From Hyphomicrobium sp. (GTDB lineage Bacteria > Pseudomonadota > Alphaproteobacteria > Rhizobiales > Hyphomicrobiaceae): a stretch of DNA of 64,000 nucleotides. Position numbers and translations under genes: made by a program. This document shows, one piece after another, positions 27,421-36,532 of the stretch; positions within the stretch are counted from its first letter, which is position 1; each line of letters opens with the position of its first letter. Below the pieces are notes generated by a model. It saw only the letters and a list, made by a program, of their open reading frames with translations. It had not been told where the DNA came from and ran no database searches. The DNA lies in NCBI GenBank assembly GCA_013141015.1, contig JABFRT010000031.1, positions 20,465 through 84,464 of the forward strand, in the 5' to 3' direction.

Positions 27421-28236
27421 ATGTACGATAGCGCAGCAACGCCCGGCCCCGAACTCGTGATCACGAATCCGGAGCCGGGCGTTGCTGTGTTGACGCTCAA
27501 CCGGCCCAAAGCGCGCAATGCGCTGTCGCTTGGGCTCATTCGTTTGCTGCACGAAGCGATTGCGTCCAGCGGCCAGGATACGGGCGTTGCTGCCATTGTG
27601 ATCGCGGCCAACGGCCCGGTATTTTCCGCTGGCCACGACTTGAAAGAACTGACCGCGCACCGTGGCGACGCAGGTGGCGGGCGGGCGTTTTTCGAGACCA
27701 CGATGCAGGCCTGCGCGGCGCTAATGCAGGCGATTGTCGCGTGCCCCAAGCCGGTAATCGCGGCCGTGCAAGGAACAGCAACCGCCGCAGGGTGCCAATT
27801 GGTTGCGACCTGCGATCTGGCGGTTGCAGCCGAGACGGCAGAATTCGGCACGCCAGGCGTCAATATCGGACTATTTTGTTCGACACCGATGGTGGCGCTC
27901 GCCCGCAACGTGCCGCGCAAGCAGGCCATGGAAATGCTGCTGCTTGGCGAGACAATGAGTGCGACGGACGCTGAACGCTTTGGCCTAATCAATCGTGCTG
28001 TACCAGCTGGGCAGGTTATGGATCTAGCGTTAGATATGGCGGGACGGATTGCTGCAAAATCAAAAGCCACCGTCGCCATCGGCAAGCAGGCGTTTTACCG
28101 GCAGATCGACATGCCGGTAGGCGAGGCATACGACTATGCGGCCAAGGTGATGGTTGAAAACATGATGCACGCCGACGCCAACGAAGGCATCTGCGCGTTC
28201 ATCGAGAAACGTGCGCCATTGTGGAAGGACAGCTAA
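27421..28236 (+). CDS. Enoyl-CoA hydratase/isomerase family protein, ECHDC3-like
   Basis: This 271-residue crotonase-fold protein has the oxyanion-hole segments FSAGHDLKEL (about 63-72) and GTATAAGCQLVATCDLAVA (about 119-137). The next segment EFGTPGVNIGLFCSTPMVALAR matches the ECHDC3 subgroup, in which the usual catalytic glutamate position of hydratases reads glycine/valine. Standard hydration of enoyl-CoA is therefore uncertain, and another acyl-CoA reaction is possible. It probably acts in the cytosol on a CoA thioester. The VOC gene begins four bases after its stop and overlaps a CoA-binding-domain gene, so the three form an operon. Confidence 0.88.
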   Translation: MYDSAATPGPELVITNPEPGVAVLTLNRPKARNALSLGLIRLLHEAIASSGQDTGVAAIVIAANGPVFSAGHDLKELTAHRGDAGGGRAFFETTMQACAALMQAIVACPKPVIAAVQGTATAAGCQLVATCDLAVAAETAEFGTPGVNIGLFCSTPMVALARNVPRKQAMEMLLLGETMSATDAERFGLINRAVPAGQVMDLALDMAGRIAAKSKATVAIGKQAFYRQIDMPVGEAYDYAAKVMVENMMHADANEGICAFIEKRAPLWKDS

Positions 28237-28240
28237 GCCG

Positions 28241-28675
28241 ATGCAGCCGCGATTGAGCCTCGTCACGCTTGGCGTTGCGGATGTCGCGGCATCGCGGGCG
28301 TTTTATGAGCGGCTCGGGTTCAAGGCGTCGTCTGACAGCAATCCGAACGTGACGTTCTTTGATGCCGGCGGCGTTGCGCTCGCGCTCTTTGGCCGCGCCG
28401 CACTTGCGCACGATGCGAGCATAGAGAATTCCGAGCCAGGGTTTTCTGGCGTGACGCTTGCCCACAATGTTGCGAGCGAGGCCGAGGTCGATGCTGTGAT
28501 GTTAGAAGCCGTCGCGGCGGGTGCTCAGCTGACCAAGCCAGCCGCTAAAACCTTTTGGGGCGGATACTCCGGATACTTTGCCGATCCGGACGGCCACCTC
28601 TGGGAAATCGCGTACAATCCTTTCTGGCCGTTCGACGACGCAGGGCGCGTGATCCTGCCGGGACCCGCCACATGA
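28241..28675 (+). CDS. VOC (glyoxalase/bleomycin resistance) family protein
   Basis: The ATG at 28241, four bases after the preceding stop, gives 144 residues. Two beta-alpha-beta-beta-beta modules are visible: LVTLGVADVAASRAFYERLGF at the N terminus and GYSGYFADPDGHLWEIAYNPFW at the C terminus. The latter is the typical VOC second half, with the acidic metal-ligand candidate in WEIAYNP. The substrate is unknown; proteins of this type include lyases, dioxygenases and resistance proteins. The stop overlaps the start of the CoA-binding gene by four bases. Confidence 0.88.
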   Translation: MQPRLSLVTLGVADVAASRAFYERLGFKASSDSNPNVTFFDAGGVALALFGRAALAHDASIENSEPGFSGVTLAHNVASEAEVDAVMLEAVAAGAQLTKPAAKTFWGGYSGYFADPDGHLWEIAYNPFWPFDDAGRVILPGPAT

Positions 28676-29109
28676 CCGCTGACCGCAACAGTGATGAGGC
28701 GATCGACGCAATACTCAGCACAGCGCGCGTGTTCGCCGTTGTTGGCGCCAGCAACAAGCCGTACCGGCCAAGCTATGGCGTGATGAAGGCTCTGATCGAG
28801 CACGGCTATACCTTGCATCCGGTCAATCCGGGCCTCGCTGGGCAAGAGATCCACGGGCGGCGCGTCTATGCGTCCTTGGCGGATGTTCCGGCACCCGTCG
28901 ATGTGGTCGATATCTTCCGCAATTCAAACGACGCGCTGGGCGTGGTGCGCGAGGCGATTGCGTTGCGGAACACGCTTGGAATAACTGTTGTTTGGATGCA
29001 GCTCGGGGTCATCAACGCCGGGGCCGCTGAGGAAGCGTCTGCCGCCGGTCTTGCAGCCGTCATGGACCGCTGCCCGCGCATTGAATTAGCCCGCAAGTCG
29101 CGCCGCTAG
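28672..29109 (+). CDS. CoA-binding domain protein (YccU-like)
   Basis: This 145-residue single-domain Rossmann protein resembles the CoA-binding domain of succinyl-CoA synthetase alpha. VFAVVGASNKPYRPSYGVMKAL is the nucleotide loop, and HPVNPGLAGQEIHGRRVYASL, PVDVVDIFRN and TVVWMQLGV follow in family order. It is full length for the YccU/DUF family. It presumably binds CoA or acyl-CoA in the cytosol, and no catalytic residue is evident. Translational coupling to the VOC gene and proximity to the enoyl-CoA hydratase-like gene support a shared role in acyl-CoA metabolism (inference). Confidence 0.9.
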   Translation: MTADRNSDEAIDAILSTARVFAVVGASNKPYRPSYGVMKALIEHGYTLHPVNPGLAGQEIHGRRVYASLADVPAPVDVVDIFRNSNDALGVVREAIALRNTLGITVVWMQLGVINAGAAEEASAAGLAAVMDRCPRIELARKSRR

Positions 29110-29312
29110 AGGGTCCTCATCTTGCGGATGGGCCGGGTCATGCCCATCTGAGCCTGATCATCACGAAGCCTTGAAGGCGTCCTATTTCAGGGCCTTAAGT
29201 GATCCAACGCCGCAATTAACGACTACATAGCGGTAACCAGACGCATAGCTATCACCTTTGCTTTCGCACAGCGGATGAGGCATATGCGGTTATCGTGCAG
29301 GAGTGACGCCAC

Positions 29313-29942
29313 GTGGGTGCTTTGAAATCAGTGAAAATGCCAGCGGATTGGTCGGTTGAGACGGTTCTGCCCATCGCGTTCGAGGGCCGCGAACTGACGC
29401 TTGAGGCGCACGCATTCCAGGGCGACACGGCCGAGGAGCAGGTGCTGGTTCTGATCCACCGCGCGCCGGATATGGCGAAGGGCACTCTGCCGGTTGTGCG
29501 CATTCATTCCGGCTGCGTGACGGGCGATATTTTTCATTCGTTGCGCTGCGATTGCTATCAGCAACTCCAGGCCGCGTTAAAGGTGATCACCGCGTCTGCG
29601 TTCGGCGCCATTGTCTATGTGCCGTATCATGAAGGCCGCGGCATCGGCTTATTTAAAAAAATTCAGGCCTATGCTTTGCAGGATCAGGGGCAAGACACCA
29701 TTGAGGCCAATATTTCCGTTGGCGCGCCCGTCGATAGCCGCGACTATGATTTGTCGGCCCGCGCGCTGATTGACCTTGGCATGGGCGAGATAAAACTGTT
29801 GTCGAACAACCCGGCGAAGGAAGCGGCTTTGAAAGCCAAAGGCATTCGCATTGCAGAGCGCGTTTCAATCGTTGTGCCGCCGAACAAGTTCAACAAGCGG
29901 TATCTCGAAACCAAGCGCTCGCGGATGTCGCACAAGATTTAG
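29313..29942 (+). CDS. GTP cyclohydrolase II (RibA-type), stand-alone
   Basis: A GTG start has AGGAG nine bases upstream. The 209-residue protein shows zinc ligands Cys68, Cys79 and Cys81 in SGCVTGDIFHSLRCDCYQQL. The active-site loop YVPYHEGRGIGLFKKIQAYALQ, the DSRDYDLSARALIDLG region and LLSNNPAKEAALKAKGI also match GTP cyclohydrolase II, which opens GTP to 2,5-diamino-6-ribosylamino-pyrimidinone phosphate. Relative to E. coli RibA the RQEGRNIGL loop reads YHEGRGIGL. It is not fused to RibB and is not beside riboflavin genes, but a lone RibD-type reductase and a PTPS-like gene lie within 9 kb, so it may serve a separate pathway. Confidence 0.9.
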   Translation: MGALKSVKMPADWSVETVLPIAFEGRELTLEAHAFQGDTAEEQVLVLIHRAPDMAKGTLPVVRIHSGCVTGDIFHSLRCDCYQQLQAALKVITASAFGAIVYVPYHEGRGIGLFKKIQAYALQDQGQDTIEANISVGAPVDSRDYDLSARALIDLGMGEIKLLSNNPAKEAALKAKGIRIAERVSIVVPPNKFNKRYLETKRSRMSHKI

Positions 29943-29967
29943 AAACGGCATTATCGACCTGGTGTCG

Positions 29968-29990
29968 CCCCGGCCCTCAAGCCGGGGTTT
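29968..29990 (+). terminator. Hairpin between convergent genes
   Basis: A perfect 7-bp CCCCGGC/GCCGGGG stem (29968-29974, 29981-29987) with a six-base loop and a short T-run lies between the convergent GTP cyclohydrolase II and ABC exporter genes. The exporter stop codon falls in the loop. It probably ends plus-strand transcription. Confidence 0.45.
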
Positions 29991-31794
29991 CCATTTGCGG
30001 GGCTTCCGCGTCGCCTGTGGTTTTCGGCACGGTGAACCCGCCCTCGGCCACAAGGCGCGCGAACAGCCCCGTGCCATCAGCCAAGCCTTGGAACGTGCCG
30101 CGTTCGACGATGCGGCCATGATCGAGCACCAGGATTTCATCGGCATTGGCAACGGTTGAGAGGCGGTGGGCGATCACGAACGTAGTGCGGCCCTCGCGCA
30201 GTGTGTCGAGCGCCCGTTTGATCTTGGCTTCGGTCTCGGCGTCGAGGGCGCTTGTGGCTTCATCCAGGATCAGGATGGGGGCATCTTTGAGGATGGCGCG
30301 CGCAATTGAGATGCGCTGGCGCTCGCCGCCCGACAAGGACGCGCCACGTTCGCCGATCATGAAATCGTATCCGCCCGGCTTTTGCGAAATGAACTCGTGT
30401 GCCTCGGCAAGGCGTGCGGCGCGCTCAACCTCAGCGTCCGTTGCGTCCGGCTTGCCGATGCGGATATTCTCGCCAATCGAGCGATTGAACAGGCCGGCGT
30501 CCTGGAATACCACGGCAATCGATTGACGGAGCGATTGCAGCGTGACACCCGCGATCGGTGTGCCGTCAATCGCGATCACACCGTTCTGTGGTGTCCGGAA
30601 GCGCTGCAACAGGGCAATCGCCGTCGATTTGCCGGCACCCGTTGGGCCGACCAGCGCGATTGTTTGCCCGGCTTTGGCGGTGAAGCTGACGTCATAGATG
30701 CCTTGGGGGCCTCTGCCATAGGCGAAGCTGACGTTGTCGAAGCGGACTTCGCCTTGGACGGGCGGCAACGGCTTAGCGCCGGGCGGATCGGCACTGGCGA
30801 CAGATTCATCCATCAATCCGAACAGCAGCCGCAAGGTTGGCGCTTGCTGATGCACGCGCACGACAAAGCCAGACAGCTGGTCGAGTTTGCCGATCAGCAG
30901 AGATGCGAACGCGACGAAGCTGACGATCTCGCCAACGCTTAATTCACCGCGCTTTGAAAGGATGGCGCCGACAATGAATACCGTCACCATTGTCAGCGTG
31001 GCGGCGGCGCGTTGCAGCACGGCCAGAATACCCCACCACGACAACACCGGATACTGAGCGCGCAACAGATCGTGCATGATTTTGCGCAGCGCGCCAGCTT
31101 CGGCTTGCATGCGTGCGTAGCTCTGCACCACCATCACATTGCCGATCACATCGACCACGCGGCTTGAAAGTTGCGTCTCATAGGTCTCGACGGCGGCTTG
31201 CCCCTCGGACGTTTTGCGCATCACAAACACGTTCATCAACGTGTAGGCAACGGCGGCGGCCAGCAGGATTAGCGCCATCCGGTAATCCATGCTCAGCGCC
31301 GTTGGGATCAGCAGAATAATACCGAACAGCGCTGTCAGCTGATCGCGCATTGCACCGAGCCACAGCCAGAACAGCGAGCTTGTTCCCGACAGGATCATAC
31401 GGATAACAGCACCCGAGCCACGCTCGGCGTGATAGTTCTGCGGCAGCGCGATGGCGCGCTCGAATACGTCGGACAATTGCACAAGCTTTTGGCGATGCGC
31501 CAGCCGGTCAGCGTAGGTCGCAACGACTACACCCGCCAGAATGCTGAACAGGCCGAGTGCTGCCCAAAGACCGATAAACCCGAAAGCATCATCGCCCTTG
31601 CTCAAAGCATCAACGACGCGGCCAAACAGAACGGGTTCGGCAAGCTGAATAGCCGCGATAACCACGCCCGCGAAGGCGAGCGCCATTGCCAGATATTTTT
31701 CCGGCGCAAGCAGCCCAAGTGCCCGCTTGTAGATTTGCACAAGGGTCAAGGGGACTGCGGGGAGAGGCGCAGAAGACATTGTTTGGCTGGTCAT
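29977..31794 (-). CDS. Glucan ABC exporter, NdvA-like (permease-ATPase fusion)
   Basis: This 605-residue half-transporter (ATG at 31794; 31779 also possible) has six membrane helices in about residues 25-310, with NYHAERGSGAVIRMILSG in the first cytoplasmic loop. The C-terminal ATPase shows Walker A GPTGAGKST, signature LSGGERQRISIARAIL, Walker B ILILDEATSALD and the switch histidine in IAHRLST. Length and sequence style match NdvA/ChvA, which export cyclic beta-1,2-glucan to the periplasm as a homodimer. No NdvB cyclic glucan synthase is present in the window, although an opgH-type glucan synthase gene lies 8 kb away. A lipid or other glucan substrate cannot be excluded. Confidence 0.88.
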   Translation of the reverse strand: MTSQTMSSAPLPAVPLTLVQIYKRALGLLAPEKYLAMALAFAGVVIAAIQLAEPVLFGRVVDALSKGDDAFGFIGLWAALGLFSILAGVVVATYADRLAHRQKLVQLSDVFERAIALPQNYHAERGSGAVIRMILSGTSSLFWLWLGAMRDQLTALFGIILLIPTALSMDYRMALILLAAAVAYTLMNVFVMRKTSEGQAAVETYETQLSSRVVDVIGNVMVVQSYARMQAEAGALRKIMHDLLRAQYPVLSWWGILAVLQRAAATLTMVTVFIVGAILSKRGELSVGEIVSFVAFASLLIGKLDQLSGFVVRVHQQAPTLRLLFGLMDESVASADPPGAKPLPPVQGEVRFDNVSFAYGRGPQGIYDVSFTAKAGQTIALVGPTGAGKSTAIALLQRFRTPQNGVIAIDGTPIAGVTLQSLRQSIAVVFQDAGLFNRSIGENIRIGKPDATDAEVERAARLAEAHEFISQKPGGYDFMIGERGASLSGGERQRISIARAILKDAPILILDEATSALDAETEAKIKRALDTLREGRTTFVIAHRLSTVANADEILVLDHGRIVERGTFQGLADGTGLFARLVAEGGFTVPKTTGDAEAPQMETPA

Positions 31795-31858
31795 AAAAAC
31801 ATTCGCGCTGCTGAAGGGTCGAGCGGTGTTTAGAGGCGTCGCGTGGCCGCGCAAGCGG

Positions 31859-34168
31859 TTATTTGCCCCACTTCGACGCAAGTTGGTGCGTGGCGCCTTT
31901 GAGAGCATCGAATGTGAAGGTGATTGTGTGGCGGCCAGCGGGAACTTCGACCGCGCGGAATAGCACGTTGGCGCGCAGCATTGGCACGTCAGCGCCGTCG
32001 ATGGCCGCAAACCACCACGGCTGCCAGATGTCGTTCAAGACGACGAAACCGCCATCTGGACTATCCGCTTCAAGCGTGATGCGGGTGTTGTGATAGGCGG
32101 TGATGCGCACTTCGCCAGGCTTTCGGCCACTGCCCGACGGCTCGGCTTCAAGCACGATGGTCTCCTCGGGATTGGCATTCGGCCATTGGCCCGACGCCGA
32201 AATCGCATTGAAATCGCCACGCACACTTTCAGGCACAAACATCACACGCGGAAGCGCGCGCGGATTTTCATAAACGAAGCCGTCGGCGGTTTTGGCGACC
32301 AGCATCACGTCACCCGGTTTTAAGTTTTTGTCGATTTGATCAATCGGCACGCTGGTTGCGATGTAGCGAAGCCCGAGCATGTCTGCGAGCCGCGAGCGGT
32401 AGGACGGGAGCAGCGGCGCAAAGCCTTTCTGTTCGGGCAAACCAACAGTATCGCCAGCACCGGTCGCGCGCGTGTGGGCGCCAAGCCGCAGAGGATTATA
32501 GCCGAGTGTATTCTCAAGACTGTGGGTCAGCGATGCATTCGGCCAATGAAACCCAAAGCCCACGAGTTCGACGCGGTCGCGCCGCGTGTCGCTTTGGCCC
32601 GCTTTGGTCTTCTGTTTCAACAGTGCGATTGTGGGGTTCTGAGTTGTTGGCTCTAGCACATCGTAGGTCTGAGGCGGCAGGCCAGTGGCGCCGCCCGGCG
32701 TATTCGAATACCCAAGATCCAGAGCCATGAAGGCGGCAATCCCCAGAACCGCCGTCATTGGCGGCATGGGACGGCCAGACATCGCATAGAGCAACGCTGC
32801 TGCCGCTGCGAACGTCACTGCCGGAACGAGGATTGCAATCCAAGCCTGATCAAGCATGCCGGTCTCTGCGGCAAGAGCCGTCATGCCCGCATACGCCAGC
32901 AATGGCACGGCAAGCAGCAGCGAAAATTGCGCCCAGTTCAAGCGTGGAGCTGGCTCAGACAGAATTTCGTTCAACGCAATACCGGCGAGAACGCTGACAA
33001 AAAATCCGATCACGAACACCGCGTCCGCCGGGCGGCGATAAAGATCGACTCCGGGAATGAGGCTATGGAATACTTGAAATACCGGCGTGTACCAGCCGAG
33101 CGCGTAGGTCAAGCTAAACACCAGCGCTGCCGCATAGAGCCGCGCGCCTTTGCGCCAATAGAGCCCGGTCACCGCGCCCCAAAGCAGCAGAACCGCAGTC
33201 ATTGCGCCCAAATACATCTGGCCCATGTTCTGCGCCAGATAGAGGCCGGTGTCCTTCCAGCGTCCGCTGGGTGGCCCCCAATACTCAGCACCGCGGCCGC
33301 TTGCGCCAAATACATCAGGGGCCAGCAACGACAGCAAGTGGGCAGGGTGCAGCGAGCCGCGGCCGGCTCCTTCCAAATCAATCGACGGTCTGTTTGAATC
33401 TGCCGCGACAAGCAGTGTCAGAATAACGGGCACGGCGATCATGAGGCACCCGGTGATCGCCGCGGCTGAGAGCGGCTTAATTGAGCGGCGAACGGCGTCG
33501 CCCGGCGACTGGGCCGTGATCCAGTAGGCGAGCACGTAAGAGATGAGAAAATACACCGACAGCAACGCGATCTGATCGCGGCCGAGAACCAACAGGGCCG
33601 CAGCCAAGCCCGCCGCGACGCCATAGCCCCATGAGGCGCGAGACAGCGCGCGATCCAGAAACAGCAGCGTGACTGGTAGATAGGCGAGGCTCATCACTTG
33701 GCCGATATGCTGAATACGCCAAGCCATCGCCGCGCCAAATGCAAAGGCGAGGGCCGAGAGAAGGGCTGCCGCCGAATGCCAGCCCTTGTCCGCGAGCCAC
33801 AGGAACATCGCGGCCGCACTGATCAGCAACACCACGTAGAGCGTTACGTCGGCGGCCCAGGCGGTCGGCGCGGGATTAAGCGCTGCAAGAACCAGAAACG
33901 GCGGCGAAAAAATCAACGACTGCGGATCGGCAATTTGCGGCATGCCTGAAAACGCATACGGCACCCAGAACGGGCTTTCACCTTTTGCGAAACTTGCGGC
34001 AAGGAACTGCAGTTGCGGCAGGAACTGCGCTTTCGCGTCCCACGGAATAGTGACGGCGCCCGACAGCCACGGCCAGGCGAGAACCGTCCAGGCGGCCGCC
34101 AGGAAGACCAGCGCCAGCGCGCGTGAGCCTTGTTCGCGCCCCACGAAACGACTATGGAAATCCGTCAT
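31859..34168 (-). CDS. YfhO-like large integral membrane protein
   Basis: This 769-residue protein has about twelve to thirteen hydrophobic helices in residues 17-500 and a C-terminal periplasmic domain with beta character (TLEADSPDGGFVVLNDIWQPWWFAAIDGADV). Segments such as WDAKAQFLPQLQFLAASFAKGESPFWVPYAFSGMP and the terminal WYTPVFQVF pattern match the YfhO family, a GT-C-fold group linked to glycosylation of cell-envelope polymers with polyprenyl-linked sugars. The conserved acidic residue in the first loop (WDAKAQF) fits the GT-C pattern. The gene lies directly upstream of the NdvA-like exporter on the same strand (64-base gap), so an envelope glycan role is plausible. Confidence 0.82.
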   Translation of the reverse strand: MTDFHSRFVGREQGSRALALVFLAAAWTVLAWPWLSGAVTIPWDAKAQFLPQLQFLAASFAKGESPFWVPYAFSGMPQIADPQSLIFSPPFLVLAALNPAPTAWAADVTLYVVLLISAAAMFLWLADKGWHSAAALLSALAFAFGAAMAWRIQHIGQVMSLAYLPVTLLFLDRALSRASWGYGVAAGLAAALLVLGRDQIALLSVYFLISYVLAYWITAQSPGDAVRRSIKPLSAAAITGCLMIAVPVILTLLVAADSNRPSIDLEGAGRGSLHPAHLLSLLAPDVFGASGRGAEYWGPPSGRWKDTGLYLAQNMGQMYLGAMTAVLLLWGAVTGLYWRKGARLYAAALVFSLTYALGWYTPVFQVFHSLIPGVDLYRRPADAVFVIGFFVSVLAGIALNEILSEPAPRLNWAQFSLLLAVPLLAYAGMTALAAETGMLDQAWIAILVPAVTFAAAAALLYAMSGRPMPPMTAVLGIAAFMALDLGYSNTPGGATGLPPQTYDVLEPTTQNPTIALLKQKTKAGQSDTRRDRVELVGFGFHWPNASLTHSLENTLGYNPLRLGAHTRATGAGDTVGLPEQKGFAPLLPSYRSRLADMLGLRYIATSVPIDQIDKNLKPGDVMLVAKTADGFVYENPRALPRVMFVPESVRGDFNAISASGQWPNANPEETIVLEAEPSGSGRKPGEVRITAYHNTRITLEADSPDGGFVVLNDIWQPWWFAAIDGADVPMLRANVLFRAVEVPAGRHTITFTFDALKGATHQLASKWGK

Positions 34169-34257
34169 GAAGGTCCCGCAAGTTGGGTGGAAGTCCCCAT
34201 CCTGGCGGCTCTATAGCACTTCATTTGGGCGAGAGTTTACAGAAAGCAGACGAGCTC

Positions 34258-34980
34258 ATGACGGCCCAGTCCCGTGTTCATCTGACCGCTGCCAGTTTGT
34301 CCACTTCGCCCGGCTTTGTGGAGCCCTTGGTTAACGCCCGCTCCGACCGCCCTTTTGTCATTGCCCAGCTCGGACAGTCACTTGATGGCAGGATTGCGAC
34401 GCCCACAGGTGACTCGCGCTGGATCAACGGCAATTGTGCGCTTGACCATGTGCACCGGCTGCGGGCCAACGTTGACGCAGTGGTCGTGGGCATCGGCACG
34501 GTTGTCGCGGACGACCCCTATTTGACTGTGCGCCGCGTAGCAGGCCGCCACCCGGCCCGCGTGGTGATTGACCCCAATCACCGGCTGCCGCCGTCGGCAC
34601 ACGTGCTCGCGGCCGATGGTATCCGGCGGCTGATCGTATGCGGGGAAACACACGTATGCCCTCAAGGGTCGGAAACGGTGGTCGTCGGCCGCCGCGGTTT
34701 TCTGCTTGATCCCGCAGAAATCGTTTCGGCGCTGTTCAAATTGGGCTTGAAGAAAATCTTGATTGAGGGCGGTGCAAGCACCATTTCTGCGTTCATGGAT
34801 GCCGGAGTGGTCGATAGGCTGCACGTACTTGTGGCGCCGGTCATTCTGGGGTCTGGTACAACAGGGTTGTCATTGCGGGCCATTCAAGGATTGGATGAAG
34901 CGCGCCGCCCCCGCACTTCTGTCCATGTTTTGGACGACGGTGACGTGCTTTTTGACTGCGATTTGCAGAAAGATATTTGA
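34258..34980 (+). CDS. RibD C-terminal-type (dihydrofolate reductase-like) pyrimidine reductase, stand-alone
   Basis: The ATG at 34258 gives 240 residues. Only the reductase half of RibD is present: LGQSLDGRIATPTGDSRWING (about 43-63), VDAVVVGIGTVVADDPYLTVR (about 76-96), RVVIDPNHRLPP and LIEGGASTISAFMDAGVVDRL, ending in PVILG. These are the substrate and NADPH sites of RibD_C enzymes that reduce ribosylamino-pyrimidine intermediates. The N-terminal deaminase domain is missing. With a stand-alone GTP cyclohydrolase II 4 kb upstream, this could form a diamino-pyrimidine pathway distinct from riboflavin synthesis. The cytochrome b561 gene starts 12 bases after its stop. Confidence 0.88.
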   Translation: MTAQSRVHLTAASLSTSPGFVEPLVNARSDRPFVIAQLGQSLDGRIATPTGDSRWINGNCALDHVHRLRANVDAVVVGIGTVVADDPYLTVRRVAGRHPARVVIDPNHRLPPSAHVLAADGIRRLIVCGETHVCPQGSETVVVGRRGFLLDPAEIVSALFKLGLKKILIEGGASTISAFMDAGVVDRLHVLVAPVILGSGTTGLSLRAIQGLDEARRPRTSVHVLDDGDVLFDCDLQKDI

Positions 34981-34992
34981 GGAGCGGACGCC

Positions 34993-35625
34993 ATGGCCAG
35001 CCCCAACAAACCTACCCTTGATTACGATATTCCAGTTTATGCACCGGCAGCGCGTCGTTACCATTGGTGGGCGGCGGCACTTGTGCTGCTGCAATTGCCG
35101 CTTGGCTTTTACATGATGTACCGCGCCGAGGAGATGCCCGGTGTCAACGACAAAGGCGAGGCGGTCAAAGGCGTTTGGAACGGCATCGCCGATGGCGGGC
35201 TGACGGACACTCTGTTCAGTTCACACAAAATCCTCGGGCTTGTAATATTTGCTCTCATCGTAGCGCGACTAGCCTATCGCTTAATGAATGGCGCGCCACG
35301 CTCGGACCCAACAGTACCTGCCGCTTTGACCGGCATCGGCCACGCGGTCCATTGGAGCCTGTATCTGCTGCTGCTGGCTGTACCGGTTGGCGGCTATCTT
35401 GGAATTTCTTATGGCAACTATCTCGACGTGTTCGGCATCAATCTGCCGGCGTTGACGGCTGAGAACAAAGATATGTCGAAAGCGATGTTGGAATACCACG
35501 GCATCGGCGCCGCCCTTCTAGGCCTGCTGGCCGCGATGCATATCGGCGGAGCACTGTTTCACAAAGTGATCCGCAAAGACCGCGTGGTCGAGCGGATGCT
35601 GCCGAAGAAAAACAGGGTTGCTTAA
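34993..35625 (+). CDS. Cytochrome b561 family protein
   Basis: This 210-residue protein has four to five membrane helices with heme-ligand histidines at expected places: His24 (RRYHWW), His78 (SSHKILG), His117/His120 (GHAVHW) and His169/His183 (EYHGIGAALLGLLAAMH). It is an inner-membrane di-heme electron carrier of the bacterial b561 type, likely moving electrons from quinol or to a periplasmic acceptor. It follows the RibD-type reductase gene by 12 bases and is probably co-transcribed, although a redox link between them is only inference. Length is normal for the family, and there is no fusion to other domains. Confidence 0.92.
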   Translation: MASPNKPTLDYDIPVYAPAARRYHWWAAALVLLQLPLGFYMMYRAEEMPGVNDKGEAVKGVWNGIADGGLTDTLFSSHKILGLVIFALIVARLAYRLMNGAPRSDPTVPAALTGIGHAVHWSLYLLLLAVPVGGYLGISYGNYLDVFGINLPALTAENKDMSKAMLEYHGIGAALLGLLAAMHIGGALFHKVIRKDRVVERMLPKKNRVA

Positions 35626-35638
35626 ACTTGGCGCGTGG

Positions 35639-36532
35639 TCAAAGCGGTGATGAGGCCCCTGGCACCGCGAACATGTCGGTATGGCCAATCTGGGCGCCGT
35701 TGCGCTGCACCTTGATCCAGGTCTCGATCGACTTGGCATCAACGAGGCCGGTTTCGCCAGCCGCCATCGCGTGGCCGCGCACCAGTTCCTCAATCAGCAT
35801 GCGATCATTGCGCCCGAGCACCCACGGGCTTTCACCTTCAAGGACTGAAAAGCCGTTGAGCCGGAATTGGTCTGCGAGGTGGGTGGCAGCCATAGGACCC
35901 GCTGCGGGCCCAAAACCCTTATCGCCCATTTGGTGGCGATGGAACGCACTGGCAATTTGATTGTCGGCTGGCCGGTGCGGGCTCCAGCGCTGTACGCCGT
36001 TGTAGGTGAGCACTGCATAAAAGGCGGCGTTGATCGCCGCACATGCGCGCGCCAGTTTGCGGATGAAATCTTCAGACACGAGATCGAACAGTGCCGACGC
36101 TGTAATAAGCCCTGGCCGGCCGGCGAGCGCGCGGTCAAGATCTGATGCCAGATTGATATTGGCGAATTCCACGTTGATCGTGGTGTGACCTTTGGTCAGC
36201 ACAAGGCCATCTTTGCTTGCATCGGCGCTATCGGCCCAGCGGCTCAGCATGTCGCGGGCAGCATCCAGCAGCGATGCATCGGAATCAACCAGCAGCCAAG
36301 ATTGGGTGTTGGGAAGTAGGGAGGCCGTCGCCCGCAGGTTAGCGCCGGTGCCGCAGCCAAGATCGACGACGCTGACTTGGTCGCGTAAGGCAAAACGTGC
36401 AGAGACCGCATTGGCGATATCATAATTGCGCGCGGCATTGTCGGCGCCTTCGCGCAATTGAAGCCACTCGCGGGAAAAAGAGGCCGGTGCCACGCTGGCC
36501 GCTGGCGTGTCTTTCGTGGGCGCGTTTTTCAT
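35639..36532 (-). CDS. Class I SAM-dependent methyltransferase
   Basis: The start MKNAPTKDTPAAS at 36532 overlaps the stop of the upstream glycosyltransferase by four bases. The 297-residue protein has the SAM-binding loop VVDLGCGTGANLRA (about 56-69), the acidic ribose contact LLVDSDASLLD, and later segments LITASALFDLVSEDFI and FYAVLTYNGVQRW. The substrate is unknown. Its tight coupling to the GT4, PTPS-like and MDR genes suggests it methylates the product of that pathway. The last 30 residues lie opposite the end of the convergent cytochrome b561 gene, leaving a 13-base gap. Confidence 0.88.
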   Translation of the reverse strand: MKNAPTKDTPAASVAPASFSREWLQLREGADNAARNYDIANAVSARFALRDQVSVVDLGCGTGANLRATASLLPNTQSWLLVDSDASLLDAARDMLSRWADSADASKDGLVLTKGHTTINVEFANINLASDLDRALAGRPGLITASALFDLVSEDFIRKLARACAAINAAFYAVLTYNGVQRWSPHRPADNQIASAFHRHQMGDKGFGPAAGPMAATHLADQFRLNGFSVLEGESPWVLGRNDRMLIEELVRGHAMAAGETGLVDAKSIETWIKVQRNGAQIGHTDMFAVPGASSPL

